A stretch of 64,000 nucleotides of DNA from CAVZTX01 sp963778375 (GCA_963778375.1 CAVZTX010000027.1:186001-250000); one strand, 5' to 3'; shown: positions 17,852 to 28,121, counted from the first letter of the stretch. Notes: generated by a model from the letters alone, not told the origin. Program-made: numbers and translations.

Positions 17852-18211
17852 GGTGAGGCCTCTATAATCTTTCTACGTGTAGATAGCATAGAGTAATCTC
17901 GCCCAAAAAGCAAGCATGTAGTGAGACATGTGATTGAGATGAGATGTCCTTCGTTTCAGTCACCGTCACAGTGCACATTCTTTTTGGTTCAGCATACCTT
18001 CAAACAGAGGCGTCTAAAGGGCAATCAGAGAAGCCGGGTATATAATACAATAAACATTGTCAAGTGTGAACCCAATGACATCCACTCATAAGCCTCTAGA
18101 GGCCAAGAGTGGATTGCGAAAGTGACAGTAGTGACGGTTGTACTGCGAGATAAACTGGTGATGAGCGGGTCCTAGTGATCCCAAACGGATTGCAGAAAGC
18201 GAGGCAGACTT
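17852..18211. other. Intergenic region with an imperfect hairpin at 18080-18114
   Basis: No gene is visible. The outer arms ATCCACTC and GAGTGGAT enclose the perfect 12-bp palindrome GCCTCTAGAGGC (18092-18103). The hairpin lies about 100 bp before the gene at 18212 and lacks a T-run, so an operator or cruciform-like element is more likely than a terminator. Confidence 0.5.
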
Positions 18212-18598
18212 ATGGCCAGGTTCGATTTCAATAGCGAACACATATCGATTTTTGATGACGCTGATCATAGGCTGGAACTGAGCCCACAAGAGGCTTTAGA
18301 TCTACTGCGCTGGTTATACGATCACAGGGACGCATTGTATGATCTCGCGCACAAGGACGCTGCTGTGGAACAAGCAAGTGATAAGCTGCTGGAAATACAT
18401 CTTTACCAGGAGAATCTGGAACATCTGGATAAACTAAAAGCCGCTATTCCCACTTTGCATGAACGTAAGCCTGCTATGATACTTGGTGTCCCATTGGAAC
18501 TGGTGACTGAGCGCGCAATTGAATTGCTCAAAGAGTTACAGCTTGAGTACAAAATCCATCCTTTGCTTGAAGAGGATGACGCTTTTGCGCAAGGCTAG
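18212..18598 (+). CDS. Hypothetical protein, helical, 128 aa
   Basis: A small soluble protein with no signal peptide. It opens with a short strand region (MARFDFNSEHISIFDDADHR) and is otherwise predicted helical and acidic, with repeated Leu/Glu heptads (LLRWLYDHRDALYDLAHKDA; ERAIELLKELQLEY). I do not recognise the family. The ATG at 18212 has GCGAGGCAG upstream. It stands alone, with about 280 bp of apparently empty sequence after it. Confidence 0.6.
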   Translation: MARFDFNSEHISIFDDADHRLELSPQEALDLLRWLYDHRDALYDLAHKDAAVEQASDKLLEIHLYQENLEHLDKLKAAIPTLHERKPAMILGVPLELVTERAIELLKELQLEYKIHPLLEEDDAFAQG

Positions 18599-18885
18599 CA
18601 AGAATTGATCACAATAGCTTGCCTCAGAATTGTGCTGGCTACTTGAGAGACCCGGTCTTACATCGATGATTTTGCTCTTGGTTTACTCATTTTTCTTGGA
18701 GATGTAACATTCACCGATGAAAGGATGCAAGAGCATTTTGTGTGTCACTATCCATCATGCAGACATATACGCTATTCAACCTCTCCTTCAGTGAGAGACG
18801 AGAGGGTGGAAGGTTCTTTCAGACACTTCAAAAACACGATGGTATGCGGAACACAATCTCTTCAGGTATTGCGGCTTAGCTTTTG

Positions 18886-19414
18886 AAGTGCTCAGGCCAC
18901 TCTTCGGTACTCGTGGTGTAACCCACACAGAACCGGGACTGATATGTGATCCAGGCACTCTCGCCGAACACTCCCCAGAAAGCGTTCACAGATGGCATTG
19001 GCACGCGGAGTGTGATACGGTGTTTTAAGTATCTCAATACCGCTCGTTGCTGCCACGCGAGCGAAACAGGGTCCAAACCTGCAATCGTTATCACGCTCGA
19101 ACGGCCTTTGCCAGAAGCACCAGCAGAATGCGATCCCTCTTGCTGCACACTGGTTTGCTCTGTCGACGAAGGATGATAAGTTGTTGGCGTAAGAGCGCAT
19201 TTTCAGCAACCAGATCGGATTTCCCTCTGGCAAGATCGGCCAGCGCTTCGAGGAGCAAGGAAGTATTCAGCGATCTTGTCCAACGCAAGACGCCATCTTG
19301 GAGGATGTGAAAGCAGGAACATACCAGGTGTTTGATGGAGATGAAGACACGAGACAGAGGATGAACTTCTCCTTCTTGAAAATTGGTGGGTTGTAAGAGC
19401 ATGAGGCAAGGCAA
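18886..19414 (-). pseudogene. Remnant of an IS transposase with integrase core
   Basis: Two reverse frames hold pieces of one transposase. The N-terminal part (19091-19414) reads DLVAENALLRQQLIILRRQ and ILLVLLAKAVRA; the C-terminal part (18892-19233) reads SGIEILKTPYHTPRANAICE and RFLGSVRRECLDHI, the rve-core region carrying the catalytic Glu. The middle of the DDE domain is missing and the frames do not join, so the element is dead. It lies just outside the proposed left boundary of the island. Confidence 0.75.
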
Positions 19415-19663
19415 ACATTGTTGCTTGTACGCTCATCTCACGTTTTTCTGCAAGGAGGGGGCTTGTCAAATCAAGCTGAAGATGCCGATTTTGAGAACAG
19501 ATGACCCAAGTAGCCAGCACAAGGATGTCGCCTGTTTTGCGAGGCAGGATGTCACTGTACGCCTTTTTGCATATAAAAACACCGCCTGCTTGCTTTCCTC
19601 TTCACCGCCTGGTTGTTCCCAACGGGCGTGAGAAGTGCCTGCAAAGAGACGATGTACGATTTG

Positions 19664-19711
19664 GAGCGGGAGACGGGGCTCGAACCCGCGACAGCCTGCT
19701 TGGAAGGCAGG
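19664..19711 (-). other. Partial tRNA-Gly copy, probable attachment site (island left end)
   Basis: These 48 bp are identical to 58680-58727, that is, the 3' half of tRNA-Gly(TCC) from the anticodon stem to the discriminator base plus one flanking base. The identity stops exactly at the 3' side of the anticodon stem (GGAAGGCAGG, then a mismatch). The copy has the same orientation as the intact gene. About 120 bp to the left (19540-19663) also resemble 58558-58679 with many changes. It is not a functional tRNA. Confidence 0.75.
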
Positions 19712-19795
19712 GTGTCACTCTCTCGCTGCCAGCTTGCTACGAACCGGCTTGACTGGCTCGTGTATACCATACACTTCAAATATGAGCATCCCTGA

Positions 19796-19865
19796 CAAAA
19801 GATGTCAAGCGCATTTTTGGGCGCCTTTGGCAAAAGATGTCACGTGCAAATTTGGGTGCCTTCGG
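19796..19865. repeat. Two tandem 35-bp repeats
   Basis: Unit 1 (19796-19830) and unit 2 (19831-19865) both begin CAAAAGATGTCA and end in GCCTTYGG, with a few differences between. They lie 85 bp inside the proposed left attachment site and could be recombinase arm sites; this is inference. Confidence 0.6.
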
Positions 19866-20342
19866 AAAAAAGTGTTGCGTTCTGACGAAGGCAGGATTTC
19901 CCAAGCTCAGAGCGCTCTAGAACAAGATTACCAGAACTTTTGTACAAGTTCAAGTGAGGCAGGAGGTCTACCCTTTTATCACCGTCTGCACAGTTTCACC
20001 AAAGCTCAACTCTTCTTACTCAATGCGCGCCATCACATGGTAAATGCCCTACGAAGTGAACGGATTTTGTCCGTCTTCGCGGGCAGTTTGCCACCACTGA
20101 TGAGCAGCACAGCCAAGGGCCTCATATCAAGCCGCTCCACAAGCGAACAGTTGCATCCCATTTGGTCAATTCGGCACGGGAGAAGACAGGCACATTGAAG
20201 ACGTGTGGGTTGCCAGAGCCATAAGTTCGCCGAAACGGGGAGATATGCGTCATGAGTAGAAATTGGCGAATGTATGGGTCAACCCCTTTTCCGCCCATGT
20301 CCTCGGCTGGTCCAACCGCGATCCACGTGAAACCGCGGCGAC
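19866..20342. other. No supportable gene
   Basis: Open frames here carry no recognisable domain and have no ribosome-binding site. Probably relic sequence. Confidence 0.5.
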
Positions 20343-20783
20343 TCAGCCGAGTTCTTGGGCCAGCCCGATGAGCAGTCCTTCCGGTCCGCGGATATAGCAG
20401 AGCCGATATGCGTCTTGGTACTGGACCACTTCGCTGCTTTCCAGCTCTGCGCCGTGCTTGCGGAGCCGGGCGAGCGTCTCGTCGAGGTCGTCCACGGCAA
20501 ACATGACGCGCAGGTAGCCCAGAGCGTTCACTGGGGCGTTCCGGTGATCAGCGGCCACCGGAGGCGTGAGAAAGCGCGAGAGCTCGAGCCGGCTGTGGCC
20601 GTCTGGCGTGCGCATCATGGCGATCTCCACGCGCTGGTCGCCCAGTCCCGTGACGCGCCCTGCCCACTCGCCTTCTACCATGGCTCGCCCTTCGAGCTCG
20701 AGGCCGAGCTCAGCGAAAAAAGCGATTGCGGCATCGAGGGATTCCACCACGATGCCGACGTTGTCCATTCGTGTCAGCGCCAT
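20343..20783 (-). CDS. VOC family (glyoxalase/dioxygenase-fold) protein
   Basis: The 146-aa protein consists of a single VOC module: MDNVGIVVESLDAAIAFFAE at the start, a central VEIAMMRTPDGHSRLELSRF, and the second half YLRVMFAVDDLDETLARLRK ending YIRGPEGLLIGLAQELG. The metal ligands usual in this fold, His/Glu, are partly recognisable (the late Glu in GPEG). VOC enzymes include glyoxalase I, dioxygenases and drug-binding resistance proteins; the substrate is not readable. Base composition is noticeably GC-richer than the surrounding sequence, consistent with transfer. The metallo-beta-lactamase-fold gene lies 71 bp upstream in the same direction. Confidence 0.82.
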   Translation of the reverse strand: MALTRMDNVGIVVESLDAAIAFFAELGLELEGRAMVEGEWAGRVTGLGDQRVEIAMMRTPDGHSRLELSRFLTPPVAADHRNAPVNALGYLRVMFAVDDLDETLARLRKHGAELESSEVVQYQDAYRLCYIRGPEGLLIGLAQELG

Positions 20784-20854
20784 GGGTCCATTCTATCCTG
20801 TGTCGTCCGTCCTGTCAACGAACCAGAGACCAGGAGCCAGGGGTGCTTGCATCC

Positions 20855-21559
20855 TCACTCGTAATACTCCGGCAGCTTTTTCAGCCCTTCCCACTGCTCC
20901 TTGTCATGACCGAAAATCACCAGCCCGATCTGCTCCCGTTCGACCAGATCAAGCAGTTTCATCGTACTGGCGCGGATCGCTTCGGCGTCCGGGTTGCTCC
21001 CGTCGTCCTGCTCGTCACGGGTAAAGCCCTCGCCGAAGGGGACCGCGTCAATCGGCAATAAAATCGCCCCCGTTTTGGGCAGCCGCACCAGCACCGATTG
21101 ATGTCCCGGCACATGCCCGCTCGTCTCAATCAGCTCCAGCCCCGGCAGCAGTTCCGTGTCCCCGTCCACCAGCCGAATGCGCTCCATTGGCTGATCCCAT
21201 TGGGGTCGATTGGCAGCAAAACGTGGGTTGCTCGCCGCATCTAAATGATGCACACGCTGCACAACATAGTGCGCCTTCGTGAATGCCGCGTGTCTTCCGG
21301 CATGGTCGATATCATAATGCGTCGAAATGACTGTATCAATATCGTCCGGTTTTAAGCCAATGCTCGCCAACTGCTCGATCACGTCCTGCCCATTCTCGAA
21401 CTCCGATTCGCCTTCAGGCATCATCTCCGGTAGACCACTGTCAATCAGAATATGCTTGCCGTCACCCGTTTGCACCAGATAGCACACAATCGGAATCTGG
21501 TATTCCGGCATGGACCCAACCTGCATCAGATACAGACGCTTCATGGCATTCTGGCTCAT
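20855..21559 (-). CDS. Metallo-beta-lactamase-fold hydrolase, AHL-lactonase-like
   Basis: A 234-aa MBL-fold protein similar in layout to N-acyl-homoserine lactonases: YLMQVGSMPEYQIPIVCYLV at the start, ILIDSGLP, the metal motif STHYDIDHAG (about residues 79-88), the third His in ETSGHVPGHQSV, the bridging Asp in LLPIDAVPF and the final His in VIFGHDKEQW. The canonical HxHxDH reads His-Tyr-Asp-Ile-Asp-His, so the second His ligand is an Asp. This makes classical lactonase activity uncertain. It is GC-rich like its neighbour and has GAGGAGCTT before the ATG at 21559. Confidence 0.82.
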   Translation of the reverse strand: MSQNAMKRLYLMQVGSMPEYQIPIVCYLVQTGDGKHILIDSGLPEMMPEGESEFENGQDVIEQLASIGLKPDDIDTVISTHYDIDHAGRHAAFTKAHYVVQRVHHLDAASNPRFAANRPQWDQPMERIRLVDGDTELLPGLELIETSGHVPGHQSVLVRLPKTGAILLPIDAVPFGEGFTRDEQDDGSNPDAEAIRASTMKLLDLVEREQIGLVIFGHDKEQWEGLKKLPEYYE

Positions 21560-22195
21560 AAGCTCCTCCTCGGAATTGAAATATATATTCTATCACATCA
21601 ATCGTGTTGGCGTTCGTATCGGCCCGGCGTTCGCTTTCTGCTCACACCATCTCACAGCTCACGTTGGCCCGCTCTATGAGCGGGCCGAAGCTGATCGCCT
21701 CTTCTGGGCTCATGCGCGAGAATCGGCCTCGATGGGCTTGACCAAGGAGAGCGGCAAAGCCTGAATTGATGCGGCCCCGATCAGAGCATGCTTGCCCGTT
21801 ATCGGGTCCATGAGATGCGCGTGACGAGATGCGCTAACGCCGGGCCTGTCAGTCTTGCGCACAACGGTCTTCCGCTCCCTCATTGCATGCAAGACATTCT
21901 ACCGCCAAACCAGCGCAAAAACTTCTCCTATCTTGCTCTTTTGGCCATGCAGCATGACCGCTTCGCATTCCAAAACAGTTTCTCAGGAAATTATGCAGAT
22001 GACTGGCTTCAAAAGCAGAAATACCTTTTATAAATATGTGGTGAACGCAGAGAGGCAATGATGGAGCGTGCTGACAATCAGCTCGCTTGCTGAACCACCT
22101 CGATACGACAAACAATTATCAAAAAATTACGACACAGAATTTTGTAATTTACAGAAAACCAAGAAGAGGCGGGAGTTCCATTTAGGCAGAAACGC
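21560..22195. other. Intergenic region with a strong hairpin
   Basis: No convincing gene. A perfect 9-bp-stem hairpin GGCCCGCTC-TAT-GAGCGGGCC lies at 21666-21686 without a T-run. Short plus-strand frames (for example 21788-22033) have no recognisable domain. Confidence 0.5.
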
Positions 22196-22645
22196 CTATT
22201 TTTCAGTTTGCCATACTATTCGGTCTATAGGCCCGTCTTGGGACTTTGACTTTATGTACTCATAAGACTGTTGCACGATTTGCTCAAGGATTGGCAGCTC
22301 TACATCGCTGAGCCGCTTGATGTACACACAATACCCAGTAGTCGTATGTTTCCCTAACTTCGCCAGCAATTCAGCGTAGCGTACCGTACCGTCCATAAGG
22401 TAAACGGTGATCTTCCCTTTTCTTGGATAAAAGCCAAGAACATGACCATCGCCTTCGCGCCCGCTGTCGTATTTGTAATGGTAGGTATCAAACCCAATCG
22501 TACCTACATTCCACAGCTTTGGCTCATGCCCACTGATTCGTTGCATCATTTCAATCAGCACTTGGCTCTCTTTTCCCGTTTGCTCGTCGAGTGAAGCAAG
22601 GTAGTCTTTGACTGAGCCATTGTTTTGAGCAGTGATGTTGTCCAT
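22196..22645 (-). CDS. DUF1801 domain protein (YdhG-like)
   Basis: The 149-aa product reads VKDYLASLDEQTGKESQVLI, then EPKLWNVGTIGFDTYHYKYD, then FYPRKGKITVYLMDG and LGKHTTTGYCVYIKRLSDVE. This is the DUF1801 (YdhG-like) pattern: a small alpha/beta fold with a conserved aromatic-rich strand and the late GKH/CVY...KRL block. The biochemical role of this family is not established. The ATG at 22645 is chosen as the start of the conserved domain; the frame continues upstream to 22792 without family similarity. Confidence 0.8.
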   Translation of the reverse strand: MDNITAQNNGSVKDYLASLDEQTGKESQVLIEMMQRISGHEPKLWNVGTIGFDTYHYKYDSGREGDGHVLGFYPRKGKITVYLMDGTVRYAELLAKLGKHTTTGYCVYIKRLSDVELPILEQIVQQSYEYIKSKSQDGPIDRIVWQTEK

Positions 22646-23256
22646 ACGCCAATTGTACCACGCTACAGAAGACCATTGCTTGGAGATCCCAGCATGAAGT
22701 GAAGCCGAAAAGGAGCCCAGCAACTTCTGCAGGTGCGCATCCAGGTGCTTAACAACACGCTCCGAGAAACCTTTTGCCGCTGGTCTCCTCATCTGTCAGA
22801 AACAGCGTCCCCTCTTGAACAGGAGGGGGCCAGCTAGCCAGCACCCGGTTCGGAATGGTCTTGTGGCTTAACGTTGTTTTTCGTACCGCTAATACTCAGA
22901 GGCCAATGTGCTACTGAACTCTTCTGATGGTAGAGCCACCTTAACTGGTGGAGAGTGGTAAGTTTGACCCCTTGCTGAACTGACCATCAGCCAGGGAGAT
23001 CCGCGTTCAATTTCCCATACCCACTCTCTCGTTTGGGATGGCTACCAATCTGTGATAAAGTGGTACTTATTTTCGTATACCTATTGCAATGCATAGGAAT
23101 GCCCGTTTGTGATGGTTACCATTGCAGCGGGTGCGGGCCAAACTGGACAGCCTCTTTGTTGAAAGAGCTGGTCGCTCCCGTCTGGGATGGTAGCCGTTGC
23201 TCTCTACTACTACACCTATTCAGCGTCGTCGCTGAAAATCCATCAGGAGGAAGGAT
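22646..23256. other. Upstream region of the SDR gene with repeated GGATGGYTACC motifs
   Basis: Three related motifs are spaced 68-80 bp apart: GGGATGGCTACCAAT (about 23035), GTGATGGTTACCATT (about 23103, containing the palindrome ATGGTTACCAT) and GGGATGGTAGCCGTT (about 23182). They may be operator sites for the gene at 23257. No other feature is visible. Confidence 0.4.
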
Positions 23257-24045
23257 ATGCTACTTGAGAACAAAAACGCGGTGATCTACGGAGCGGGAGG
23301 AGATGTGGGCAGTGCAGTTGCTCGGGCCTTTGCTCGTGAGGGGGCGAGGGTGTTTCTGGTTGGGCGCACTCTGAGGCCGCTTGAGGCGGTGGCGGAGGAG
23401 ATTACGCAGGGCAGTGGAATGGCCGAGGTGGCGCAGGTGGATGCGCTCGATGGGCAGGCGGTTGAGCAGCATATGGACGAGGTGGTACAGAAGGCGGGGA
23501 GCATCGATATTTCTTTTAATGTGATCGGGATAGGATATGTGCAGGGCGCTCCGCTGATTGAGATGAAGCTGGAGCAGTTCACCAGGGGGATTACCGATGT
23601 CATGCAAACTCAGTTCTTGACCATGACGGCGGCGGGGCGGCAGATGAGCCGACAAGGCTCGGGGGTGATCCTGGCGATCACCGCGACTCCAGCTGGCCGG
23701 TTTGTGCCGACGAACACTGGCAACTTTGGGGTCGCGTGCGCGGCGATCGAAAATCTCTGTCGCCAGATGGCGGGAGAGCTTGGACCTCGGGGCGTACGGG
23801 TGGTCTGTCTGCGCTCGGCTGGCTCTCCTGATGCGCCTGGACTGGATGCGTTTTTCCACCGTCTGGCCAATCGGATCGGCGTTTCTCGGGAAGCGTTAGA
23901 GGCCGATCTTGCGCAGAGCACCATGCTCAAGCGGATGCCGAGAATCGCCGAGGTGGCAAATATGGCGGCCTTGATGGCGTCGGATTACGCAGGCGCCATG
24001 ACCGGCGCGATCGCCAATGTGACCTGTGGGGATGCAGTGGATTAG
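23257..24045 (+). CDS. SDR-family oxidoreductase lacking the YxxxK catalytic pair
   Basis: A 262-aa Rossmann protein. The cofactor motif GAGGDVGSA (residues 12-20) is in place, followed by LVGRT typical of NADP-type SDRs, and a central FNVIGIG where NNAG is usual. At the active site, Tyr-x3-Lys is replaced: the segment TGNFGVACAAIENLCRQMA aligns with YxaSKaAl, putting Phe for Tyr and Cys for Lys. The protein may therefore bind nucleotide without classical dehydrogenase chemistry, or use a different mechanism. The start has a strong AGGAGGAAGG at 23246-23254. The gene is GC-rich and flanked by repeats and an IS element. Confidence 0.8.
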   Translation: MLLENKNAVIYGAGGDVGSAVARAFAREGARVFLVGRTLRPLEAVAEEITQGSGMAEVAQVDALDGQAVEQHMDEVVQKAGSIDISFNVIGIGYVQGAPLIEMKLEQFTRGITDVMQTQFLTMTAAGRQMSRQGSGVILAITATPAGRFVPTNTGNFGVACAAIENLCRQMAGELGPRGVRVVCLRSAGSPDAPGLDAFFHRLANRIGVSREALEADLAQSTMLKRMPRIAEVANMAALMASDYAGAMTGAIANVTCGDAVD

Positions 24046-24340
24046 GTTATCAGTAGGACTCCCCTCACTGGTGGAGCCTGGTCCGGCTTCGCTTTGAGAA
24101 AGAGCATCGATCAGTATGCTGTGATGTATGAAACAAAACAGATTACTCACCGATGCGTCGCAGCTATTCTGCCAGAACGCGCGCCTGCCCTGCAAGAGGA
24201 CAGGGAGGAGCTAAGACGATCGTCAGGTATGGCGGAAAAACGAGAACGTTCCCAATGGAAGGTCTGCCAGTAGACCTTCAGTGCCAGGCAAGGGACCATG
24301 TTTGAAGGGCGAAACCTCGCCTGTCGAGCTGATCGTGATA

Positions 24341-26212
24341 GCGCATTGCCTCACCAAAATCTAACCTGAGGTTCCCTCAATTGGCAGTGGTCAGTGTATT
24401 TCGGTGGAGCATCCCACGGAAACTCGCGAGGGCGATGGTCCCCGGATCACTTCCTCCTGCCATCCGTCCTGAACGGTTTCCTGCAGGTAGGCTCTGATTT
24501 TCCGCATCCCCCGCTGCAGCGTGCGGATTTGTAAGGGCTGATAGCGTCCGGGAGAACGGCGCTGCAGCTCCCGGAAAATGTCGCCGCTGCTCCGTTCGGG
24601 GTTGGCAATCAGCCAGGAGATGATCTGTTCCCACTCCCCTTCAAAAGGGTCTTTGTGGGTGCGCCGCCAGCCCAGCACTCGTTTTCTCCGCTCCTGCTCG
24701 CGGTACAAGGTCTCGAGTCCTGCTGGTGGAGCGGGAGTCTTCCTCTCTTCAGGAAGCGTTCCCGCTATACACCGTTCGACCGAAAAGACGCGGAGAGGGG
24801 TAGAGAGGGGGGATGAGACAAAAGGAGAGCAACCGACAGCGCAGCGGAACACAGCCTGTTGCAACTGCTCGAGTTGTTCAAACAGGCGGATGGGGTCAAG
24901 CGCCTGCGCCACCTCGGTCAGTTCTTGTTGCTTCTGGGCAGACAATACTCCTGATTGCAGGAGGCGTTGCAGCGGGGTCTTCGCCGGATCGTAGACGTAG
25001 CGCACTTTTTTCCCGTCATGCTGTTTGGAGAGCAATTTCATGGAAGGCTGGAAGCAGTTGACATACAGGCGCAGCGCACGATAGAGCTCGGTGAGTTGCC
25101 GATAGGCCTGTTCTCCCACCAGGCGGTCATAGCCCACCACCTGGCGTACAATGGCTCCATTTTTCTGTTCCACAAAACACTGATCTCTTTTTTGATAGGG
25201 CCGTCCTCGGGTAAAGGTAATGTGCTCTTGTTCGCAGTATGCGATCAACGAGTCGTTGATGAATTCCCCGCCGTTGTCGGTATCGATCCCCAGCATGGGA
25301 AAAGGGAATAGCAGGCGCGCCTGCTCAAGCGCTGCTAGCACCGTTTCCCGACTCCGGTACAAGAGAGGCAAGCACTCCGTCCAGCCGGTTGCCACGTCCG
25401 TGAGCGTCAGCGTGTACAGGTAGCCGCCCTCAATGTCGGTGCCACAATGGGCCACCAGGTCCGCCTCCAGAAAGCCAGGTCGGGTCTCCTCCCACTCCTC
25501 GAAGGTACGGACGGGAATCTGCTGCTTCAGCAGTGTTCCAGCTCGCGTCGTGGAGAGGCCACGCTGACCTCGTTTACGCTGGGAACGCAGGAGGCGATCG
25601 GCGGTAGCTGCGCTCATGGAGAGCAGTTGGCTGCGGCACTCCTCAGTGAGGTGGAGATGCTCATGCCGCTCCAGCGCTTCGACCAGCGTGGGGAGAAAAG
25701 GGATGAGGCGTTTGGCACAGATGCGGTTGGCGGCGTGCCAGGCCAGGAACAAGCGCGTGTTGGACTTCTGGCCCATAATGGCGTGGGCGAGGGCGTTGCA
25801 GTGTCGGCTGCACCTCTTCGGCATGGTTGAGCAGCCACCTCGCGTAGGTACGATGGTATCCAGTCGCTGCCACAAAGGCATCCAGCAGCGTCCGTTTCTG
25901 TAACGGCGATGCCTCACGGTACTGAGGTACAGCCTGTTGGAGCAATGAGCGTCTTGCCTGATAACTCAATGACTGTTCCACGCTCCCCTCCTTTGGAAAC
26001 GCGCAGCAGGCGATCGGTGTGCGGAGGCGACAGACTCCTCCACCTGTTTGCCTCATGAAACATCTTCTTCTTTTTCTTTAACGGAGGCCATGTTTCTCTG
26101 CTGCTCCAGAGCTGATGAGCGACGTTGCGGCCTTGGAGGAGAGACCAGTGCAGAGGCGGAGGAAAAGAGGGCTTTGAAGCGGAGAAAGGAAGATTTCCCG
26201 TGAGGCAATGCG
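24341..26212 (-). mobile_element. Insertion element copy 1 with GCATTGCCTCAC terminal inverted repeats
   Basis: Left end 24341-24362 (GCGCATTGCCTCACCAAAAT..) and right end 26191-26212 (reverse complement CGCATTGCCTCACGGGAAAT..) form imperfect 22-bp inverted repeats. No clear target duplication is visible. One frameshifted transposase fills the element. The same ends bound copy 2 at 55712-58549. It abuts the last eCIS gene, whose stop codon lies 5 bp outside the right repeat. Confidence 0.75.
24391..25981 (-). pseudogene. Transposase with rve (DDE) integrase core, one-base frameshift
   Basis: GTG 25981 with AAAGGAGG upstream starts VEQSLSYQARRSLLQQ. After HYGPEVQHAL (about 25768) the frame shifts by one base and continues FLAWHAANRICAKRLIPFL. 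The catalytic triad is present: Asp in FLEADLVAHCG, Asp in LGIDTDNGGEF and Glu in CFVEQKNGAIVR. The C-terminal region carries a module (WEQIISWLIANPERSSGDIF, QIRTLQRGMRKIRAYLQ) like the DNA-binding tail of IstA-type proteins. Copy 2 keeps the same core but has a different C-terminus. The frameshifts in the two copies are at different places, arguing for decay and not programmed recoding. Confidence 0.72.
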
Positions 26213-26216
26213 TATC

Positions 26217-27995
26217 CTACTCACGTAATTTCATGTCAGCATTCAAAGAACTTGGAAGACGAATCTTGACTGTATCATCTACCGCTTCATGATTGCCAAA
26301 CTGATCCCAGGATGCGTCTAACTCAAGCCTTAGTGGAACCAATTTGTCTTCTGCATCCCATAGTGCAGCGTTTTCTCTCATAAGGTGATTTAGATTATTT
26401 AAACTGGTGGACTGGTAATTGTGGTTTGGTGATACGGCTCTCAGTACTGACGCAAGGGTTGTATTAGCAGTAAGTTGATTTAAGAGCCATGTTCCAATCT
26501 CTCCCTGCCCCATAGGCAATTTCATGATCTGGGTATTCAAATCTGCTCGAGACAAGCCTGTTCTAAGTGCCTCTATGGTGGCATTCCTCTCATAAAGCCC
26601 ATTTGGAGTGGGAAAATGAGGTATCCCAAATATCCGGTTCCATAATTGCTGAATATCCACATCATTCTGTGTCTCAATATTGACCATACCAACGTCCTTT
26701 AATTCACTGACTTTTTTTTGGAATTCGTTAACGATGGTCTTCAACTGAGTTAGCAGCATTGCAATTTGAATTGTTTGAGTCCGTTGAGGTCGGGGATAAA
26801 CAGCTTTAACATGATACGCCAAATTCGTGACTTGATCGGCGAGTCCAGTTTCTAATTTTGCTTCCATTCGTTTAACAGTCTCTTCGATGGATGATGAATG
26901 CGCACCATTAGCATCATTTGCTCCCCAATCACCTGATTGAGTGAGAGGAACCATGTTGTAGTCTAACCCTGGACCTCCCAAGTGCCTGTTCAGCAGATGG
27001 CCACGCACGTACAGACTTGTACCATGGCGGTCCACACGTTGCTGTAAGTTCAGCATCCAATACGGGTCGCCACCAGCATCCGATCCTTCCGCATGGCCAC
27101 CTCTATGCAAGATCGCTCGAACTTCTGTACCTGCTCCCCACAGGGTAGCTAGGCCCCATCGAATATCACTGTAGGCGCCTGGAGTTGCCGCATTCATCAA
27201 TGTGTTTAAACGTTGCATCAGTTGATGGGAAGGGGCATCGGGGGGTGCCGTGCCAGCAGCGTTTGCCCTTAACCAATTAACCGCAGTTGTTAGGTCTTGA
27301 TATAGATCTTGTCCTTCAATAGTTACACGGCGTTGGTATTCATTGTAGTCTAGTAGTACTGCTATCGAATGTGCTTCTTGATAGTTAGCATGAAGCGCGG
27401 GGACCTTCGTATTCACGAATTGCTGAAAATTTGCTACCCGCTGAATCACGCGTTGTACATTTACCGACTCAATCAGAGGGGCAGAAACAACTGAAAAATC
27501 TGCTAGAGGTTCAATGTTACTCGGATTATGACCTATTTTGTTTTGGCCCTCTACTGCGCTAACTTGCTGCACCATATGCGTCAACTGATAGGCTATTGAC
27601 CTTTGCCCAATGTTCTCAGCTTTCCGCCCCATCAGATCTGCTTCTCTCTCCAACCCCTGATCATCATTAATCGGCATATTCTTAGCTTGCATTGTCGGCT
27701 TCACTCGTCCTTGCATCTGCTGCACCACATGCCACGCCTCATGTGCCAGGTGCCTTTCCTGCCTCGGACCCACATGAATATCTGTTCCCTGAGTATACGC
27801 CAACGCCTGCATCTGGGCGGATTTGGAAGAATTGTAGTGGACGTGCACGTCATCCATTGATAGGCCGGAGAGGGATTTAATACCGGCTCTCAGGGTATCA
27901 GGTAGACCGGTGTCGTTTTTCTTCCCAGGAGGAAGGAGCGAAATTCGGTCGAAGGAATGCCCCAAACGCGCAGCTTGCTGAAGGCTAGCCGACAC
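26217..27995 (-). CDS. eCIS-associated DUF4157 protein with nuclease-like C-terminal part (candidate effector)
   Basis: An eCIS-core DUF4157 domain lies at about residues 25-125: LSGLSMDDVHVHYNSSKSAQ, AYTQGTDIHVG, and HLAHEAWHVVQQMQGRVKPT with the HExxH zinc motif HEAWH. The middle contains SLYVRGHLLNRHLGGPGLDY followed by NMVPLTQSGDWG, a pattern like beta-beta-alpha DNA/RNA non-specific nucleases (RGHL... N..P). The remainder is helical and unknown. DUF4157 proteins are typical eCIS cargo or cargo-associated proteins. The GTG at 27995 is the first standard start, but the frame stays open to 28124, where a perfect ribosome-binding site precedes an ATC. It is the last gene of the operon. Confidence 0.78.
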   Translation of the reverse strand: MSASLQQAARLGHSFDRISLLPPGKKNDTGLPDTLRAGIKSLSGLSMDDVHVHYNSSKSAQMQALAYTQGTDIHVGPRQERHLAHEAWHVVQQMQGRVKPTMQAKNMPINDDQGLEREADLMGRKAENIGQRSIAYQLTHMVQQVSAVEGQNKIGHNPSNIEPLADFSVVSAPLIESVNVQRVIQRVANFQQFVNTKVPALHANYQEAHSIAVLLDYNEYQRRVTIEGQDLYQDLTTAVNWLRANAAGTAPPDAPSHQLMQRLNTLMNAATPGAYSDIRWGLATLWGAGTEVRAILHRGGHAEGSDAGGDPYWMLNLQQRVDRHGTSLYVRGHLLNRHLGGPGLDYNMVPLTQSGDWGANDANGAHSSSIEETVKRMEAKLETGLADQVTNLAYHVKAVYPRPQRTQTIQIAMLLTQLKTIVNEFQKKVSELKDVGMVNIETQNDVDIQQLWNRIFGIPHFPTPNGLYERNATIEALRTGLSRADLNTQIMKLPMGQGEIGTWLLNQLTANTTLASVLRAVSPNHNYQSTSLNNLNHLMRENAALWDAEDKLVPLRLELDASWDQFGNHEAVDDTVKIRLPSSLNADMKLRE

Positions 27996-28121
27996 CCCAT
28001 GAGGCAGTGACTCGGTGGCAGACGAAGATACAGGTACAAACGAACGAGTGGGTCGAGCAAAAGATGAAGTTGAAGCAGCAGATTGTTCGCGTTTCTGATG
28101 TTGAAGTGAGCTGGAGGTACC

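Noticed and set aside
19635..20198. Open frame across the tRNA fragment as a gene
   Set aside because: It begins within the tRNA-like sequence, has no ribosome-binding site and no domain; it is a chance frame.
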